DNA of 64,000 bases from Streptomyces sp. SJL17-4 (lineage in GTDB: Bacteria > Actinomycetota > Actinomycetes > Streptomycetales > Streptomycetaceae). Location: positions 7,560,501-7,624,500 of the forward strand of contig NZ_CP104578.1 in assembly GCF_036826855.1 (NCBI RefSeq), written 5' to 3'. The notes under the pieces were generated by a model. It was given only the letters and a program-made list of their open reading frames with translations. It searched no databases and had not been told where the DNA came from. Shown here piece after piece: positions 45,549 through 53,906 of this stretch (positions are counted from its first letter, which is position 1; every line of letters starts with the position of its first letter). A program made the translations under genes and the position numbers.

Positions 45549-45764
45549 ATGGCTGACGCACTGCAGGACGACGACCGATACCTGGTCGTCCTCAACGACG
45601 AGCTCCAGTACTCGATCTGGCGCTCCGGCACGGACGTCCCCGAGGGCTGGCGCGCCGAGGGCGCCGAGGGCAGCCGGGAGGAGTGCCTCGCGCACATCGA
45701 CCGGGTCTGGACGGACATGCGGCCGCTGAGCCTGCGCCGTCACATGGAGCAGCAGGGGGCCTGA
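45549..45764 (+). CDS. MbtH-family protein
   Basis: A 71-residue protein from ATG 45549 with AGGAG seven bases before. The whole family pattern is present: [22 protein letters not shown], the pair of Trp residues, [20 protein letters not shown]. MbtH proteins bind adenylation domains and are often needed for their folding or activity. It follows the FAAL-NRPS gene by 130 bases and precedes the stand-alone A domain, so it may assist several A domains of the cluster. Confidence 0.97.
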   Translation: MADALQDDDRYLVVLNDELQYSIWRSGTDVPEGWRAEGAEGSREECLAHIDRVWTDMRPLSLRRHMEQQGA

Positions 45765-45811
45765 GCGCGGGCGCTGCTCCGAGGCGCACCCCGACACCGC
45801 GAGGGCAGGCG

Positions 45812-45833
45812 CTGTAGGGGGCTTCCCCGACTG
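45812..45833. promoter_or_regulatory. cluster operator before the stand-alone A domain
   Basis: Right arm CCCCGACTG is strong, left arm CTGTAGGGGG is weaker. It ends 83 bases before the start at 45916 and gives the sulfonate genes their own promoter, separate from the FAAL operon. Confidence 0.75.
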
Positions 45834-45915
45834 CTGTCCGCGCCGACCGTTCACGAGGATGTGTGCGCCCGGACGTCCGGGCGCACGGGTCGCAGCGATC
45901 TGGAGACGTCACCTC

Positions 45916-47520
45916 ATGAGAAATGTGCCCCGAGCGCACGGAACCGACACGTCCCCCGTGCGGGGCCTGGGCGTCGGCCGTTCCGTACCGGGACCGGGCT
46001 CCCTCGGCCCTGACTTCCGCGAGTGGAGCGTCCCCCGCCGGATCGCCGGTGTGGCCGCCGAGGCCCCGGACCGGATCGCGATCGACGGGGCCACGCGGCT
46101 CTCGTACGCCGAGATGATCGGCCGTGTCCGCCGCTGGGGCCGGGTGGTGACGGACGCGGGAGCCGGGCGCGGTTCGCTCGTCGCGGTCTGCCTGCCCCGT
46201 ACCCCCGAGATGCTGACGGTGATGATGGGGGCCTGGGAGGCCGGGGCGGCGTACGTGCCGCTGGATCCCGACCACCCCGTCGCCCGCGTCGAGGGGGTGC
46301 TGCTCGACGCGCGGCCCGCGGTTCTGGTCACGACGCGGGAACTCGCCTCCCGGCTGCGGGCCCCCGACGGTACGACCGTCGTCCGGGTGGAGGACGTCGA
46401 CGTCGACGCGCTCCCCGACGTGCCGGCCGGGGAGGGCCCCGGGCCGCTGGACCTCGCCTACGTCATCTACACCTCGGGGTCCACGGGCCGTCCGAAGGGG
46501 GTGATGATCGAGCACCGCAGCCTGGCGAACCTGGTCGAAGGACTGCTGACGGCGGCGGGCATGGGCGCGGACGACCGCACCCTCGCCGTGGTGCCGTTCT
46601 CGTTCGACATGTCGGGGACGGACATCTACGTGACCCTGACGGCAGGGGCACGTCTGGTGGTCGCCCCCCGAGGCGCCGCCGGGGACCCGGAGCGGCTGCA
46701 CGCCCTGCTGACGGAGCACCGCGTCACCATCTGCCAGGCCACTCCGGCCACCTGGCGGCTCTACGCGGACCTGGGCCACCCCACGCCGGAGCTCCGTGGC
46801 GTCTGGTGCGGTGGCGAGGACCTCCCCGGCACCCTCGTCGAGCGGCTCGCGGCCGGCGGGGGCGTGGAGATCCACAATCTCTACGGGCCCACGGAGACCA
46901 CCATCTGCTGTGTGCACGGCCGGGTGCCGACCGACCCCGTCGAGACGATCAGCACCATCGGCGTTCCCCTCGCCAACACCACCGCGTACGTCGTGGACGA
47001 AACGGGGGCTCTGCTGCCGCGGGGAGCCGAAGGGGAACTGTGGATCGGCGGCGTCGGAGTCGGACGCGGCTATCTCAACCGCCCCGGCCTGACCGCCGAA
47101 CGCTTCGTCCCCGACCCCTTCGTGCCCGGCGGCAGGGTCTACCGCACCGGCGACCTGGTGGCCTGGAACGAGAACGGGACGCTGCGCTACCTCGGCCGGA
47201 TCGACGAGCAGGTGAAGATCCGCGGCAACAGGGTCGAGCTCGGCGAGGTCGACACGGCCCTCTGCGCGCACGCGGACGTCTCGGCGGCCGTCAGCCTCAC
47301 ACGGCGGGACCGCACCGATCAGAACCGGCTCGTCTCCTTCGTCGTCCCCAAGCCCGGCCGCATGGTGGATCCCGCCCAGGTCAGGGACGTACTGGCACGG
47401 CACCTGCCCGACTACATGGTGCCGGCCGAAGTGGTGACGGTGGAGGAGTTCCCGCTGAGCGCCAACGGGAAGGTCGACCGGGCGGCGCTCGCCGCATCCC
47501 GCGGGCCCGATCGGCCGTGA
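45916..47520 (+). CDS. stand-alone adenylation domain with an Asp-like pocket
   Basis: A 534-residue A domain without C or T. GGAG lies about nine bases before ATG 45916. [13 protein letters not shown] (near 184), [18 protein letters not shown] and the A10 Lys in ANGKVDR are intact, so it should be active. Pocket residues by GrsA alignment: D-M-T-Q-V-C-L-I-C. The D-x-T start is typical of Asp/Asn-type domains (D-L-T-K...), but the Lys at 278 is Gln. Followed at 73 bases by comA, so cysteate, an Asp analogue with a sulfonate, is an attractive substrate. It may load the two carrier domains that lack a working A domain. Confidence 0.9.
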   Translation: MRNVPRAHGTDTSPVRGLGVGRSVPGPGSLGPDFREWSVPRRIAGVAAEAPDRIAIDGATRLSYAEMIGRVRRWGRVVTDAGAGRGSLVAVCLPRTPEMLTVMMGAWEAGAAYVPLDPDHPVARVEGVLLDARPAVLVTTRELASRLRAPDGTTVVRVEDVDVDALPDVPAGEGPGPLDLAYVIYTSGSTGRPKGVMIEHRSLANLVEGLLTAAGMGADDRTLAVVPFSFDMSGTDIYVTLTAGARLVVAPRGAAGDPERLHALLTEHRVTICQATPATWRLYADLGHPTPELRGVWCGGEDLPGTLVERLAAGGGVEIHNLYGPTETTICCVHGRVPTDPVETISTIGVPLANTTAYVVDETGALLPRGAEGELWIGGVGVGRGYLNRPGLTAERFVPDPFVPGGRVYRTGDLVAWNENGTLRYLGRIDEQVKIRGNRVELGEVDTALCAHADVSAAVSLTRRDRTDQNRLVSFVVPKPGRMVDPAQVRDVLARHLPDYMVPAEVVTVEEFPLSANGKVDRAALAASRGPDRP

Positions 47521-47593
47521 GCGGCCTCGTCCCGCACTCTTCGCACGGACGACGGCCGCGCGGTCGACGCAACAACATCAGGAGGACGACTAC

Positions 47594-48400
47594 ATGGCGG
47601 ACAGCTTGTCGAGCGGGTACCTGCGGGAACTCGGGGTGGCCGAGCCCCCCGCGCTGACCTCTCCCTTCGACCCGGGGGAGGCCCCGCTCCTGCTGGAGAG
47701 CCATCTCCAGCAGAGTGCGGGGCTCATGGAGCGCCTCAAGCTCTCGATGTCGTGCTGGATCATCGCCGACTACGACGCCACCCGGTCCAAGATCGCGACG
47801 GCGCGGAAGCACGGCGTGCCGACCGTCGCCGGCGGCGGACCGTTCGAGATCGCCGCGGCCCACGACAAGGTCGCCCCCTACCTCGAACTGTGCGCCGAGA
47901 CCGGATTCGACCGCATCGAGGTCAGCCAGGGATTCGTCAGGTCCCCGCTCGACGCGCGGCGGATCGTCGCCGAGGCGAACGCCCTCGGACTCGAAGTCCA
48001 GTACGAGCTCGGCTCGAAGCACACCGGGTCGTTCGACGCGGCGGCCGTCGAGGAACTGCTGGCGGAGGGCCGGACCTGGCGTGACGCGGGCGCGGTGGAC
48101 CTGGTGATCGAAGCTCGCGAGGACGCGCGGGACGTCGGGCTCTTCGACGAACGGCAGCAGCTCCACGCGGGCTTCGCCGACCGCTTCGTCGAGGTCTGGG
48201 GACTGGAGGGCCTCTGCTTCGAAGCCCCCACGAAGCGCAGCCAGTTCGCGCTGCTCGACCACTTCGGGGCCGGGGTCCGCCTGTCCAACGTCCGGCTGGC
48301 GGAGGTACTCCGCGTCGAGACGTACCGGCGCGGACTGCACTCCGACGCCTACCGCAACGAGAAGCTCCGCCCGGGGCTGCCGGAGGTGGCCCCGCGATGA
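47594..48400 (+). CDS. comA: ComA-like phosphosulfolactate synthase
   Basis: A 268-residue TIM-barrel protein from ATG 47594 with AGGAGG upstream. It matches archaeal ComA along its length: GVPTVAGGGPFEIA for the phosphate region, LCAETGFDRIEVSQGF, VQYELGSKH, DAGAVDLVIEAREDARDVGLFD and LCFEAPTKRSQ, with the C-terminal RRGLHSDAY. The family adds sulfite to phosphoenolpyruvate, giving (2R)-phosphosulfolactate. Next two genes are an OCD-like dehydrogenase (GTGA/ATGA-type overlap) and ComB, which together would give sulfolactate, sulfopyruvate or cysteate. Coenzyme M itself is very unlikely in this organism. Confidence 0.9.
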   Translation: MADSLSSGYLRELGVAEPPALTSPFDPGEAPLLLESHLQQSAGLMERLKLSMSCWIIADYDATRSKIATARKHGVPTVAGGGPFEIAAAHDKVAPYLELCAETGFDRIEVSQGFVRSPLDARRIVAEANALGLEVQYELGSKHTGSFDAAAVEELLAEGRTWRDAGAVDLVIEAREDARDVGLFDERQQLHAGFADRFVEVWGLEGLCFEAPTKRSQFALLDHFGAGVRLSNVRLAEVLRVETYRRGLHSDAYRNEKLRPGLPEVAPR

Positions 48401-49440
48401 CCGACACGGGAATGGAGTACCTCGGCTCGGCGGACGTCGACCGGGCGCTCGACGGCATCGACGTGGTGGAGACGGCGGCGGAGGTACTGCGACTGCACGC
48501 CGCCGGCCTCGTGCGGACACCCGCCAAGGCGTTCCTCCAGTGGCCGGCCGAGGAGGGTGCCGCGCGCACGCTCAACATGCCCTCGTGGCTGGGCAGGCCC
48601 GAAGGCCACCTGGTCGGCACCAAGATCATCAACGGGAATCCCGCCAACGCCCGCCTCGGGTTGCGCCGGGCCGAGGGCCTGATCCTGCTGTTCGACCCCG
48701 AGACCGGTCACGTCCGCACCATGATGCAGGCGGCACGTATCTCCGCGCTGCGCACGGCGGCCGTCACCGCCGTCGCCGTCGAGCACCTGAGCGCGGGACC
48801 GCCGCGCACCCTGGCGGTCATCGGCGCGGGAACTCTGGCCGAGGTCCATCTGGAGGTGCTCGTTCCGCGGCTGGGGGAGCTGCGACGGCTCGTGATCCAC
48901 GACCACGACCCGCGGCGCGCCGAGAAGCTCGCGGCCCACGCGGCCGGAGCCTGGGCGGGACGCGGCGTCGACTGCTCGACGGCGTCAGGGGCGGAGGAGG
49001 CGGTCGCCGGGGCGGACGTCGTCGTCACGCTCACGACGACCGACGAGGGCTACATCCGGTACGGCTGGCTGAAGAAGGGCAGCGTCCTCGTCAACGTCTC
49101 TCTCGACGACCCGCTCCCGGAGGTGTTCCTCGCCGCGGACGCCCTCGTCGTCGACGAGTGGGGACTCATCACGGCCGACCGGCGGCGCATCCTCGGCAAG
49201 CTGCACCGGGCGGGGCGGATCGCCGAGCAGGGCGGGCCGGGTGCCCCGGCACTCGGCGAGGGCCGCGCGGTCACCGCCCACCTCGGCGAGGTTGTCGCCG
49301 GCACACGGCCGGCGCGCACCCACGAGCACGACATCGTGCTGGTGAACCCGATCGGGATGTCCGCCCAGGACATGGCGCTGGCCGCCAAGGTGGCCCAGCG
49401 GGCCCAAGCCCTGGGGCTCGGCAGCGTCCTTCCCCGCTAG
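48397..49440 (+). CDS. ornithine cyclodeaminase / SbnB / mu-crystallin family enzyme
   Basis: A 347-residue NAD-binding protein whose ATG overlaps the comA stop. VIGAGTLAEVHLEVL is the dinucleotide motif, ARISALRTAAVTAVA and KIINGNPANARLG are substrate-side motifs, and NMPSWLG plus LVNVSLDDPLPEV agree with the SbnB branch. SbnB makes 2,3-diaminopropionate with its partner SbnA, but no SbnA-like enzyme is in the window. Position between comA and comB suggests redox or reductive amination of sulfopyruvate to cysteate; archaeal alanine dehydrogenase belongs to the same family and does this chemistry with pyruvate. Exact reaction is open. Confidence 0.85.
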   Translation: MTDTGMEYLGSADVDRALDGIDVVETAAEVLRLHAAGLVRTPAKAFLQWPAEEGAARTLNMPSWLGRPEGHLVGTKIINGNPANARLGLRRAEGLILLFDPETGHVRTMMQAARISALRTAAVTAVAVEHLSAGPPRTLAVIGAGTLAEVHLEVLVPRLGELRRLVIHDHDPRRAEKLAAHAAGAWAGRGVDCSTASGAEEAVAGADVVVTLTTTDEGYIRYGWLKKGSVLVNVSLDDPLPEVFLAADALVVDEWGLITADRRRILGKLHRAGRIAEQGGPGAPALGEGRAVTAHLGEVVAGTRPARTHEHDIVLVNPIGMSAQDMALAAKVAQRAQALGLGSVLPR

Positions 49441-49522
49441 GGCCTGTCTTTCGGATCATGCCGGGCTCGCACGGGGCGCCCTGGGCCCCGGACACACCCG
49501 GAAACGCGAGAGGAACGGACAG

Positions 49523-50245
49523 TTGAGCACCGGTCTGGAACTGTGCGACCCGTGGGAGCTGGAACTGCTCGGCGACGGAGCACCGGTCACCGGCGTGGTG
49601 GTGGTGGACCTGTTCCGGGCCACCTCCACCCTGCGCAGCCTGGTGGAGCACGGCCATGAGACGGAGATCCTGGCCACGCCGGAGGAGGCCGCCGAGGCCC
49701 TGCGGCGCGGGCGCCGGTGTCTGGGGGAGTGGCACGGGGCCGTCCTGGACGGCTTCGTCTGCGGGAACTCCCCCACCCGGGTACGGGACCTGCCCGTCAC
49801 GGGTACCCCGCTGTCCTTCCTGTCCTCCAACGGCGCACGGGCACTCACGCAGGCCGCCCGGGTGGCGGACACCGTGCTGACGGGTGACCTGGCCAACCTC
49901 GACGCGCTGGCCGCCACCGTCGCGCGCGGAGGCCGGTGGCTCTGCGTCCCGGCGGGGTGCCGTGGCGAGCGCCGGACGGAGGACGACTTCGTCTGCGTCG
50001 AGCTCGCCCGACGCCTCCCCGGGGCCGTCGGACCGCGCCTCGCGCGCCTGTGCCGCTCGCTGGACGGCGTCACGGTGGACGACCTGGCGCACGGCCCCTC
50101 CGCCGAGTGGCTCGTCCGGCACGAGCAGACGGGAGCGGACGACCTCGCGTTCATCCTCGCCCAGCGGCCCGACTCGCCCGTCCTTCCGTACTACGACGGG
50201 AAACTGCTCCGTCGGTACCCGGACCGGCCCGGCCCGGAGGGCTGA
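49523..50245 (+). CDS. comB: ComB-like 2-phosphosulfolactate phosphatase
   Basis: A 240-residue protein from TTG 49523 with AGAGGAA upstream. VVVVDLFRATSTLRSLVEHG matches the ComB start, and GNSPTRVRD, LSSNGARAL and the EDDFVCVELARRL region agree with the family (PF04029), which dephosphorylates 2-phosphosulfolactate with Mg. It completes the comA gene set. Upstream gap is 82 bases. A strong hairpin follows 17 bases after the stop, ending the operon. Confidence 0.88.
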   Translation: MSTGLELCDPWELELLGDGAPVTGVVVVDLFRATSTLRSLVEHGHETEILATPEEAAEALRRGRRCLGEWHGAVLDGFVCGNSPTRVRDLPVTGTPLSFLSSNGARALTQAARVADTVLTGDLANLDALAATVARGGRWLCVPAGCRGERRTEDDFVCVELARRLPGAVGPRLARLCRSLDGVTVDDLAHGPSAEWLVRHEQTGADDLAFILAQRPDSPVLPYYDGKLLRRYPDRPGPEG

Positions 50246-50261
50246 CGGGGAACGCGGTCCG

Positions 50262-50300
50262 CGGCGCCCGGGCCCGGGCTGTGCTCCGGGCCGGGCGCCG
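50262..50300. terminator. hairpin terminator between comB and the GNAT gene
   Basis: Stem CGGCGCCCGGGCCCGG pairs with CCGGGCCGGGCGCCG (one bulge) around GCTGTGCT. It lies between convergent stops at 50245 and 50304, so it serves both sides. Confidence 0.85.
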
Positions 50301-50303
50301 GGA

Positions 50304-51206
50304 TCAGACCAGGTCGATCCGGTGCTGTGTGACCGGGTAGCCGGCGCGCACGAAGGTCTCCGCCATGGGGGTGTTGGAGCGGTCGGTGCCCGCCGTGACG
50401 ACCTCCGCGCCCTCGGCGGCGAGGAAGTGCGTCGCCTCCGCGAGCAGGTCGTACGCGTAGCCGTGGCCACGCTGTTCGGGGACCACCCCCACGTAACCGA
50501 TCAGTGGGGCCGCGTAGTTGCGGCACGGCGCGACGAGACCGACGAGTTCACCGTCGGACGTGTGGGCGAGCCGCCACCAGGACCGGGGGCTCGGCATCCA
50601 GCGCAGATAGTCCAGCTGCTCCTGGGCAGCGGCGTCGATGCCGGACTCCTCGACGGTACGGAGCACCTGGGTGTCCAGGGAACCGAGGTGGACGCGCCGG
50701 AACACCTCCAGGATCACCGCGTCGTCCGGCTCGGGAGTGAACGTCAGCCGGTCCGGACGCGGCGGCAGCCCGCAGTCGGGCGTCCACCGGTAGTGGTTCC
50801 GCTCGCCCTGCTCCACGAGCCCGGCGGCCGACGCCGCCGCGATCCGGACCTCGGCCTCGGCCCGTACCGCCGGATCCTCCCGCCAGCCCGGGGGGAGTTT
50901 GAGCATGTACTGCGCGCGAAGCGGTACCGTGCGCAGGAGTTCGGTCGCGTCCTCGGCGTCGGTGAAGTCGAACCAGTCGAGCGAGGCGGGCTGCGTGTCC
51001 TCGGGGCCACCCCACCACGCGGCGCGGGCGACCACCGTGCCCTCGCGCAGCGCCACCCAGACCCATTCGGGCCGGTACTCGCCCCGCGCGGCCATGTCGG
51101 CGAAGGTGTCGCCGAAGGCGCCGAAGCCCACGAGCGTGGACGCGGGCATGGAGTCGAAGAGGTGCAGTTCGTCCTCGGCGAGGTGCCGGATCAGAAGGTC
51201 GTTCAT
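50304..51206 (-). CDS. GNAT-family acetyltransferase
   Basis: A 300-residue protein from ATG 51206 (GGGAG about ten bases before). The acetyl-CoA site VVPEQRGHGYAYDLL and the following EGAEVVTAGTDRSNTPM are typical of the C-terminal GNAT fold; the N-terminal half (RPEWVWVALREGTVVARAAWW) is a second, degenerate GNAT-like half, giving a tandem layout. Substrate unknown. Acetylation of the product for self-resistance or tailoring is possible. It is divergent from the Val-like A-T gene, with the operator in between (144 bases from this start), so co-regulation is plausible but less certain. Confidence 0.8.
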   Translation of the reverse strand: MNDLLIRHLAEDELHLFDSMPASTLVGFGAFGDTFADMAARGEYRPEWVWVALREGTVVARAAWWGGPEDTQPASLDWFDFTDAEDATELLRTVPLRAQYMLKLPPGWREDPAVRAEAEVRIAAASAAGLVEQGERNHYRWTPDCGLPPRPDRLTFTPEPDDAVILEVFRRVHLGSLDTQVLRTVEESGIDAAAQEQLDYLRWMPSPRSWWRLAHTSDGELVGLVAPCRNYAAPLIGYVGVVPEQRGHGYAYDLLAEATHFLAAEGAEVVTAGTDRSNTPMAETFVRAGYPVTQHRIDLV

Positions 51207-51349
51207 ACCGTCACGGGCTCCCAAAGTGCGGTGTGCGCACGGGCATCAGCTCTTCACGCGCGACGCGGTGCCAGTGCCGGATGCTCTCGTGCGCTCTCGT
51301 GTGTTCTCACACAAGGCTAGGAGAACGCGGGCCCGACGGCCGCTCCTCG

Positions 51350-51371
51350 GGGGTAGGGGAGTCTCCTGACT
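51350..51371. promoter_or_regulatory. cluster operator before the A-T gene
   Basis: Left arm GGTAGGGGA and right arm TCCTGACTG. It ends 80 bases before a short ATG frame at 51451 and 115 before the A-T start at 51486. TATATC near 51392 is a possible -10. Confidence 0.7.
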
Positions 51372-51450
51372 GCCCCGCTGTGGTGGCGCGCCGGTATATC
51401 AGGGAGGGAAGAGGGAGCACCGGAACCAGAGGGCAAGCGGGAGGAGCACC

Positions 51451-51501
51451 ATGACGAGCGGCGTACTGAGGGGCGGAGGTCGCCAGTGGGCGACGATCTG
51501 A
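51451..51501 (+). CDS. possible 16-residue leader frame overlapping the A-T start
   Basis: ATG 51451 has a strong GAGGAG seven bases upstream and encodes MTSGVLRGGGRQWATI, ending in TGA at 51499-51501. It overlaps the GTG 51486 start of the A-T gene in another frame, a layout that suits translational coupling. It may also be chance. Peptide itself has no recognised function. Confidence 0.35.
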   Translation: MTSGVLRGGGRQWATI

Positions 51502-53768
51502 GGCGTACTGCTCCGGCAGCGCCGGAAGCGGCGCCGTCAGCGGCGGAAGCCCTGGTGGCCGCGGCCGTTGTCCTCCACCGGCACACGCTCCGCGACTCGG
51601 TGCTGGTCGGTCACCACGAGGACGGCCTTCTCCGGGGCGTCCGCACTCTGGACCTGTCGGACGACCCGTCCACCGAGGAACTGCTGAGGGCGATACGGGC
51701 ATCCGAAGCCGACGGCGACGGTACGGAGGACGCCGATGTGGTGCTCCGGACCGAACGCGCGGCGCCCGGCGCGGACGAGGCCGCCTCATCCGGCGAGGGC
51801 GTCTCCGTGGCTGTCGACGGCCTCGGCACCGTGCGGATCCGCGGACCGCGCGCCTTCCCGGCCGACGACGTGCGGAACCAGCTGAGGCGGGCCGTCCTGG
51901 CGGGCCGCGCGCACCCGCGGCTTCCCGTCTCCGCCCTACCCCTGGCCTCGGACGCGGACACGGAGCTCGTACGGGCCTGGGGCGGCGACGGCGTACCCGC
52001 GGCCCCACCGCGCACTCTTCCGGAGCTGGTCGGCGCGTGGGCGGCCGACTCCCCCGAGGCGGTCGCCGTCTCGGGGAAGGCCGGCAAGCTGAGCTACGCG
52101 CAACTGGATCACGCTGCCGACCAGTTGGCCCGGCGTCTCGTCGCCGCCGGGGCCGGGCCCGAGCGGGTGGTCGGCGTGCTGGCCGAGCGCTCGCCGCGCC
52201 TGATCGTCGCCCTGCTCGCCGTCCTCAAGGCGGGGGCGGCCTATCTGTACCTGGACCCCCAGTCGCCGCCGGCGCGGCGGACAGGTGAACTGGCCGACGC
52301 CGCCGTCTCGTTGGTGGTCGTCGACGAGGACCCGTCCGGCTGGACGCTCCCGGACGGTGTGACGGCCATGCCGCTGGCGGAGCTCGACGGCACCGGACAC
52401 GAGGACGGCACGCCGTCCGTCGAGCTCCCCGCGCCGGACCCGGCCGACCTCGCCTACGTGAGCTACACCTCGGGCTCCACGGGCAGGCCCAAGCCGGTCG
52501 GCGTGCCGCACGCCGCGGTGTCCCGGCTCGTCCACTCGCCCGACTGGGCCCGGTTCGAGCCCACCGATGTCTTCCTGCAGACGGCGCCCGTGGCCTTCGA
52601 CGCCTCGGTCCTGGAGATCTGGGGCGCCCTGGCCAACGGGGCCGAACTGGTCCTCCCGCCGACCGGCAGGGTCGAGGTGGACCGGCTCGCCGAACTGGTC
52701 GTGGAGGCGTCGGTGACCGTGCTGTGGCTGACCGCGGGGCTGTTCCAGCGGTTCGCGTCCGAGCACGTCGACAGCCTGCGCGGGGTCCGGCAGCTGATCA
52801 CCGGCGGAGACGTGGTCCCGCCGGCCGCCGTGGAGCGGGTGCTCGCGGAGCACCCCGACCTGACCGTCATCAACGGCTACGGGCCGACGGAGAACACGAC
52901 CTTCACCACGTGCGCCACGCTCGGCGCCGAGGACCTCACGAGCTCCGTGCCCATCGGGCGTCCCATCGGCGGAACCCGCGTGCTGCTGCTCGACTCCCAC
53001 CTGCGGCCCGTCCCGGTGGGAGTGGCCGGCGAGCTGTACGCGGCGGGAGCCGGTCTGGCGCGCGGCTACCTGGGCCGTCCCGGCGCCACCGCGGAGCGTT
53101 TCGTCCCCGACCCCACCGGGGGACGGCCCGGCGCGCGCCTCTACCGGACCGGCGACCTGGCCCGCTGGCGCCCCGATGGATCCCTCGACTTCCTCGGGCG
53201 GGCCGACCGGCAGGTCAAGGTGAACGGCTACCGGGTGGAGCCGGGGGAGATCGAGACGGCCCTCACGGACCACCCCGCGGTACGGGCGGCGGCCGTGATC
53301 GCCGGCCCCGGGCCCGGGGGCGGCAACCGTCTGGTCGCCTACGCCGTCCCCGAGGACGCCGGACAGGACGCCCGTTCGCTGGAACGGGAGTTGAAGCGCC
53401 ACCTGCGCGAGGTGCTGCCGCCCTCGTACGTACCCTCGTGGATCATGGTGCTCCCGGAGCTCCCGCTGACCGCCAACGGCAAGGTGGACCGGAACGCGCT
53501 GCCGGAGACCGACCGGCTGCCGCGCGCCGCCATGAACGACTACGTCGCGCCCCGGACCCCGGAGGAACGGCTGATGTGCGATCTGTGGGCGGAAGTGCTC
53601 GGCGTCGAGGACGTCGGGATCGAGGACGACTTCTTCGAGCTGGGAGGGCATTCGCTGACCGCCGCGGAACTCCTGGTCGTCGTCCAGCGGGAAACCGGCC
53701 GCGAACTGTCGGCCCGCACCCTCTATCTCAGCCCGACCGTCGCCGAGCTGACCGAACTCGGGGACTAG
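51486..53768 (+). CDS. NRPS A-T protein (Val-like) with a vestigial C domain
   Basis: A 760-residue protein from GTG 51486, with GGAGG six bases before. The first 150 residues resemble the tail of a C domain (VVLHRHTLRDSVLVGHHED, then LDLSDDPSTEELLRAIR) without the HHxxxDG part, so only a remnant is left. The A domain (about 160-650) has [35 protein letters not shown] and TANGKVDR. Pocket residues D-A-L-W-I-G-G-T-F are very close to the valine code. The T domain is intact (LGGHSLTAAE, Ser near 722). It may deliver Val or a related aliphatic residue in trans to a C domain elsewhere in the cluster. Confidence 0.9.
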   Translation: MGDDLRRTAPAAPEAAPSAAEALVAAAVVLHRHTLRDSVLVGHHEDGLLRGVRTLDLSDDPSTEELLRAIRASEADGDGTEDADVVLRTERAAPGADEAASSGEGVSVAVDGLGTVRIRGPRAFPADDVRNQLRRAVLAGRAHPRLPVSALPLASDADTELVRAWGGDGVPAAPPRTLPELVGAWAADSPEAVAVSGKAGKLSYAQLDHAADQLARRLVAAGAGPERVVGVLAERSPRLIVALLAVLKAGAAYLYLDPQSPPARRTGELADAAVSLVVVDEDPSGWTLPDGVTAMPLAELDGTGHEDGTPSVELPAPDPADLAYVSYTSGSTGRPKPVGVPHAAVSRLVHSPDWARFEPTDVFLQTAPVAFDASVLEIWGALANGAELVLPPTGRVEVDRLAELVVEASVTVLWLTAGLFQRFASEHVDSLRGVRQLITGGDVVPPAAVERVLAEHPDLTVINGYGPTENTTFTTCATLGAEDLTSSVPIGRPIGGTRVLLLDSHLRPVPVGVAGELYAAGAGLARGYLGRPGATAERFVPDPTGGRPGARLYRTGDLARWRPDGSLDFLGRADRQVKVNGYRVEPGEIETALTDHPAVRAAAVIAGPGPGGGNRLVAYAVPEDAGQDARSLERELKRHLREVLPPSYVPSWIMVLPELPLTANGKVDRNALPETDRLPRAAMNDYVAPRTPEERLMCDLWAEVLGVEDVGIEDDFFELGGHSLTAAELLVVVQRETGRELSARTLYLSPTVAELTELGD

Positions 53769-53821
53769 CACTGCAGCAGGACTCGCTGCCTGACCTGGGG
53801 AACGTCGGGCGGTGGGAGTGT

Positions 53822-53859
53822 GGCGGGCAGAGTGCTGTCACGGACGGCTGCTGCCCGCC
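53822..53859. terminator. stem-loop between convergent genes
   Basis: GGCGGGCAG pairs with CTGCCCGCC across a 20-base loop. It lies between the A-T stop (53768) and the LacI stop (53907) and marks the right end of the cluster. Loop is long, so terminator function is probable, not certain. Confidence 0.55.
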
Positions 53860-53906
53860 GCCCCCCCGAAGGAGTGCCTCCTGTTCGCCGCGGGGGCAGC
53901 GGCCGC

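Noticed and set aside
48397..49440. SbnAB route to 2,3-diaminopropionate
   Set aside because: Not excluded, but no SbnA-like PLP synthase is in the window, and the gene sits between comA and comB.
47594..50245. Coenzyme M synthesis
   Set aside because: Only the first steps are present, and the operon context is NRPS; the organism type does not use coenzyme M in methane metabolism.
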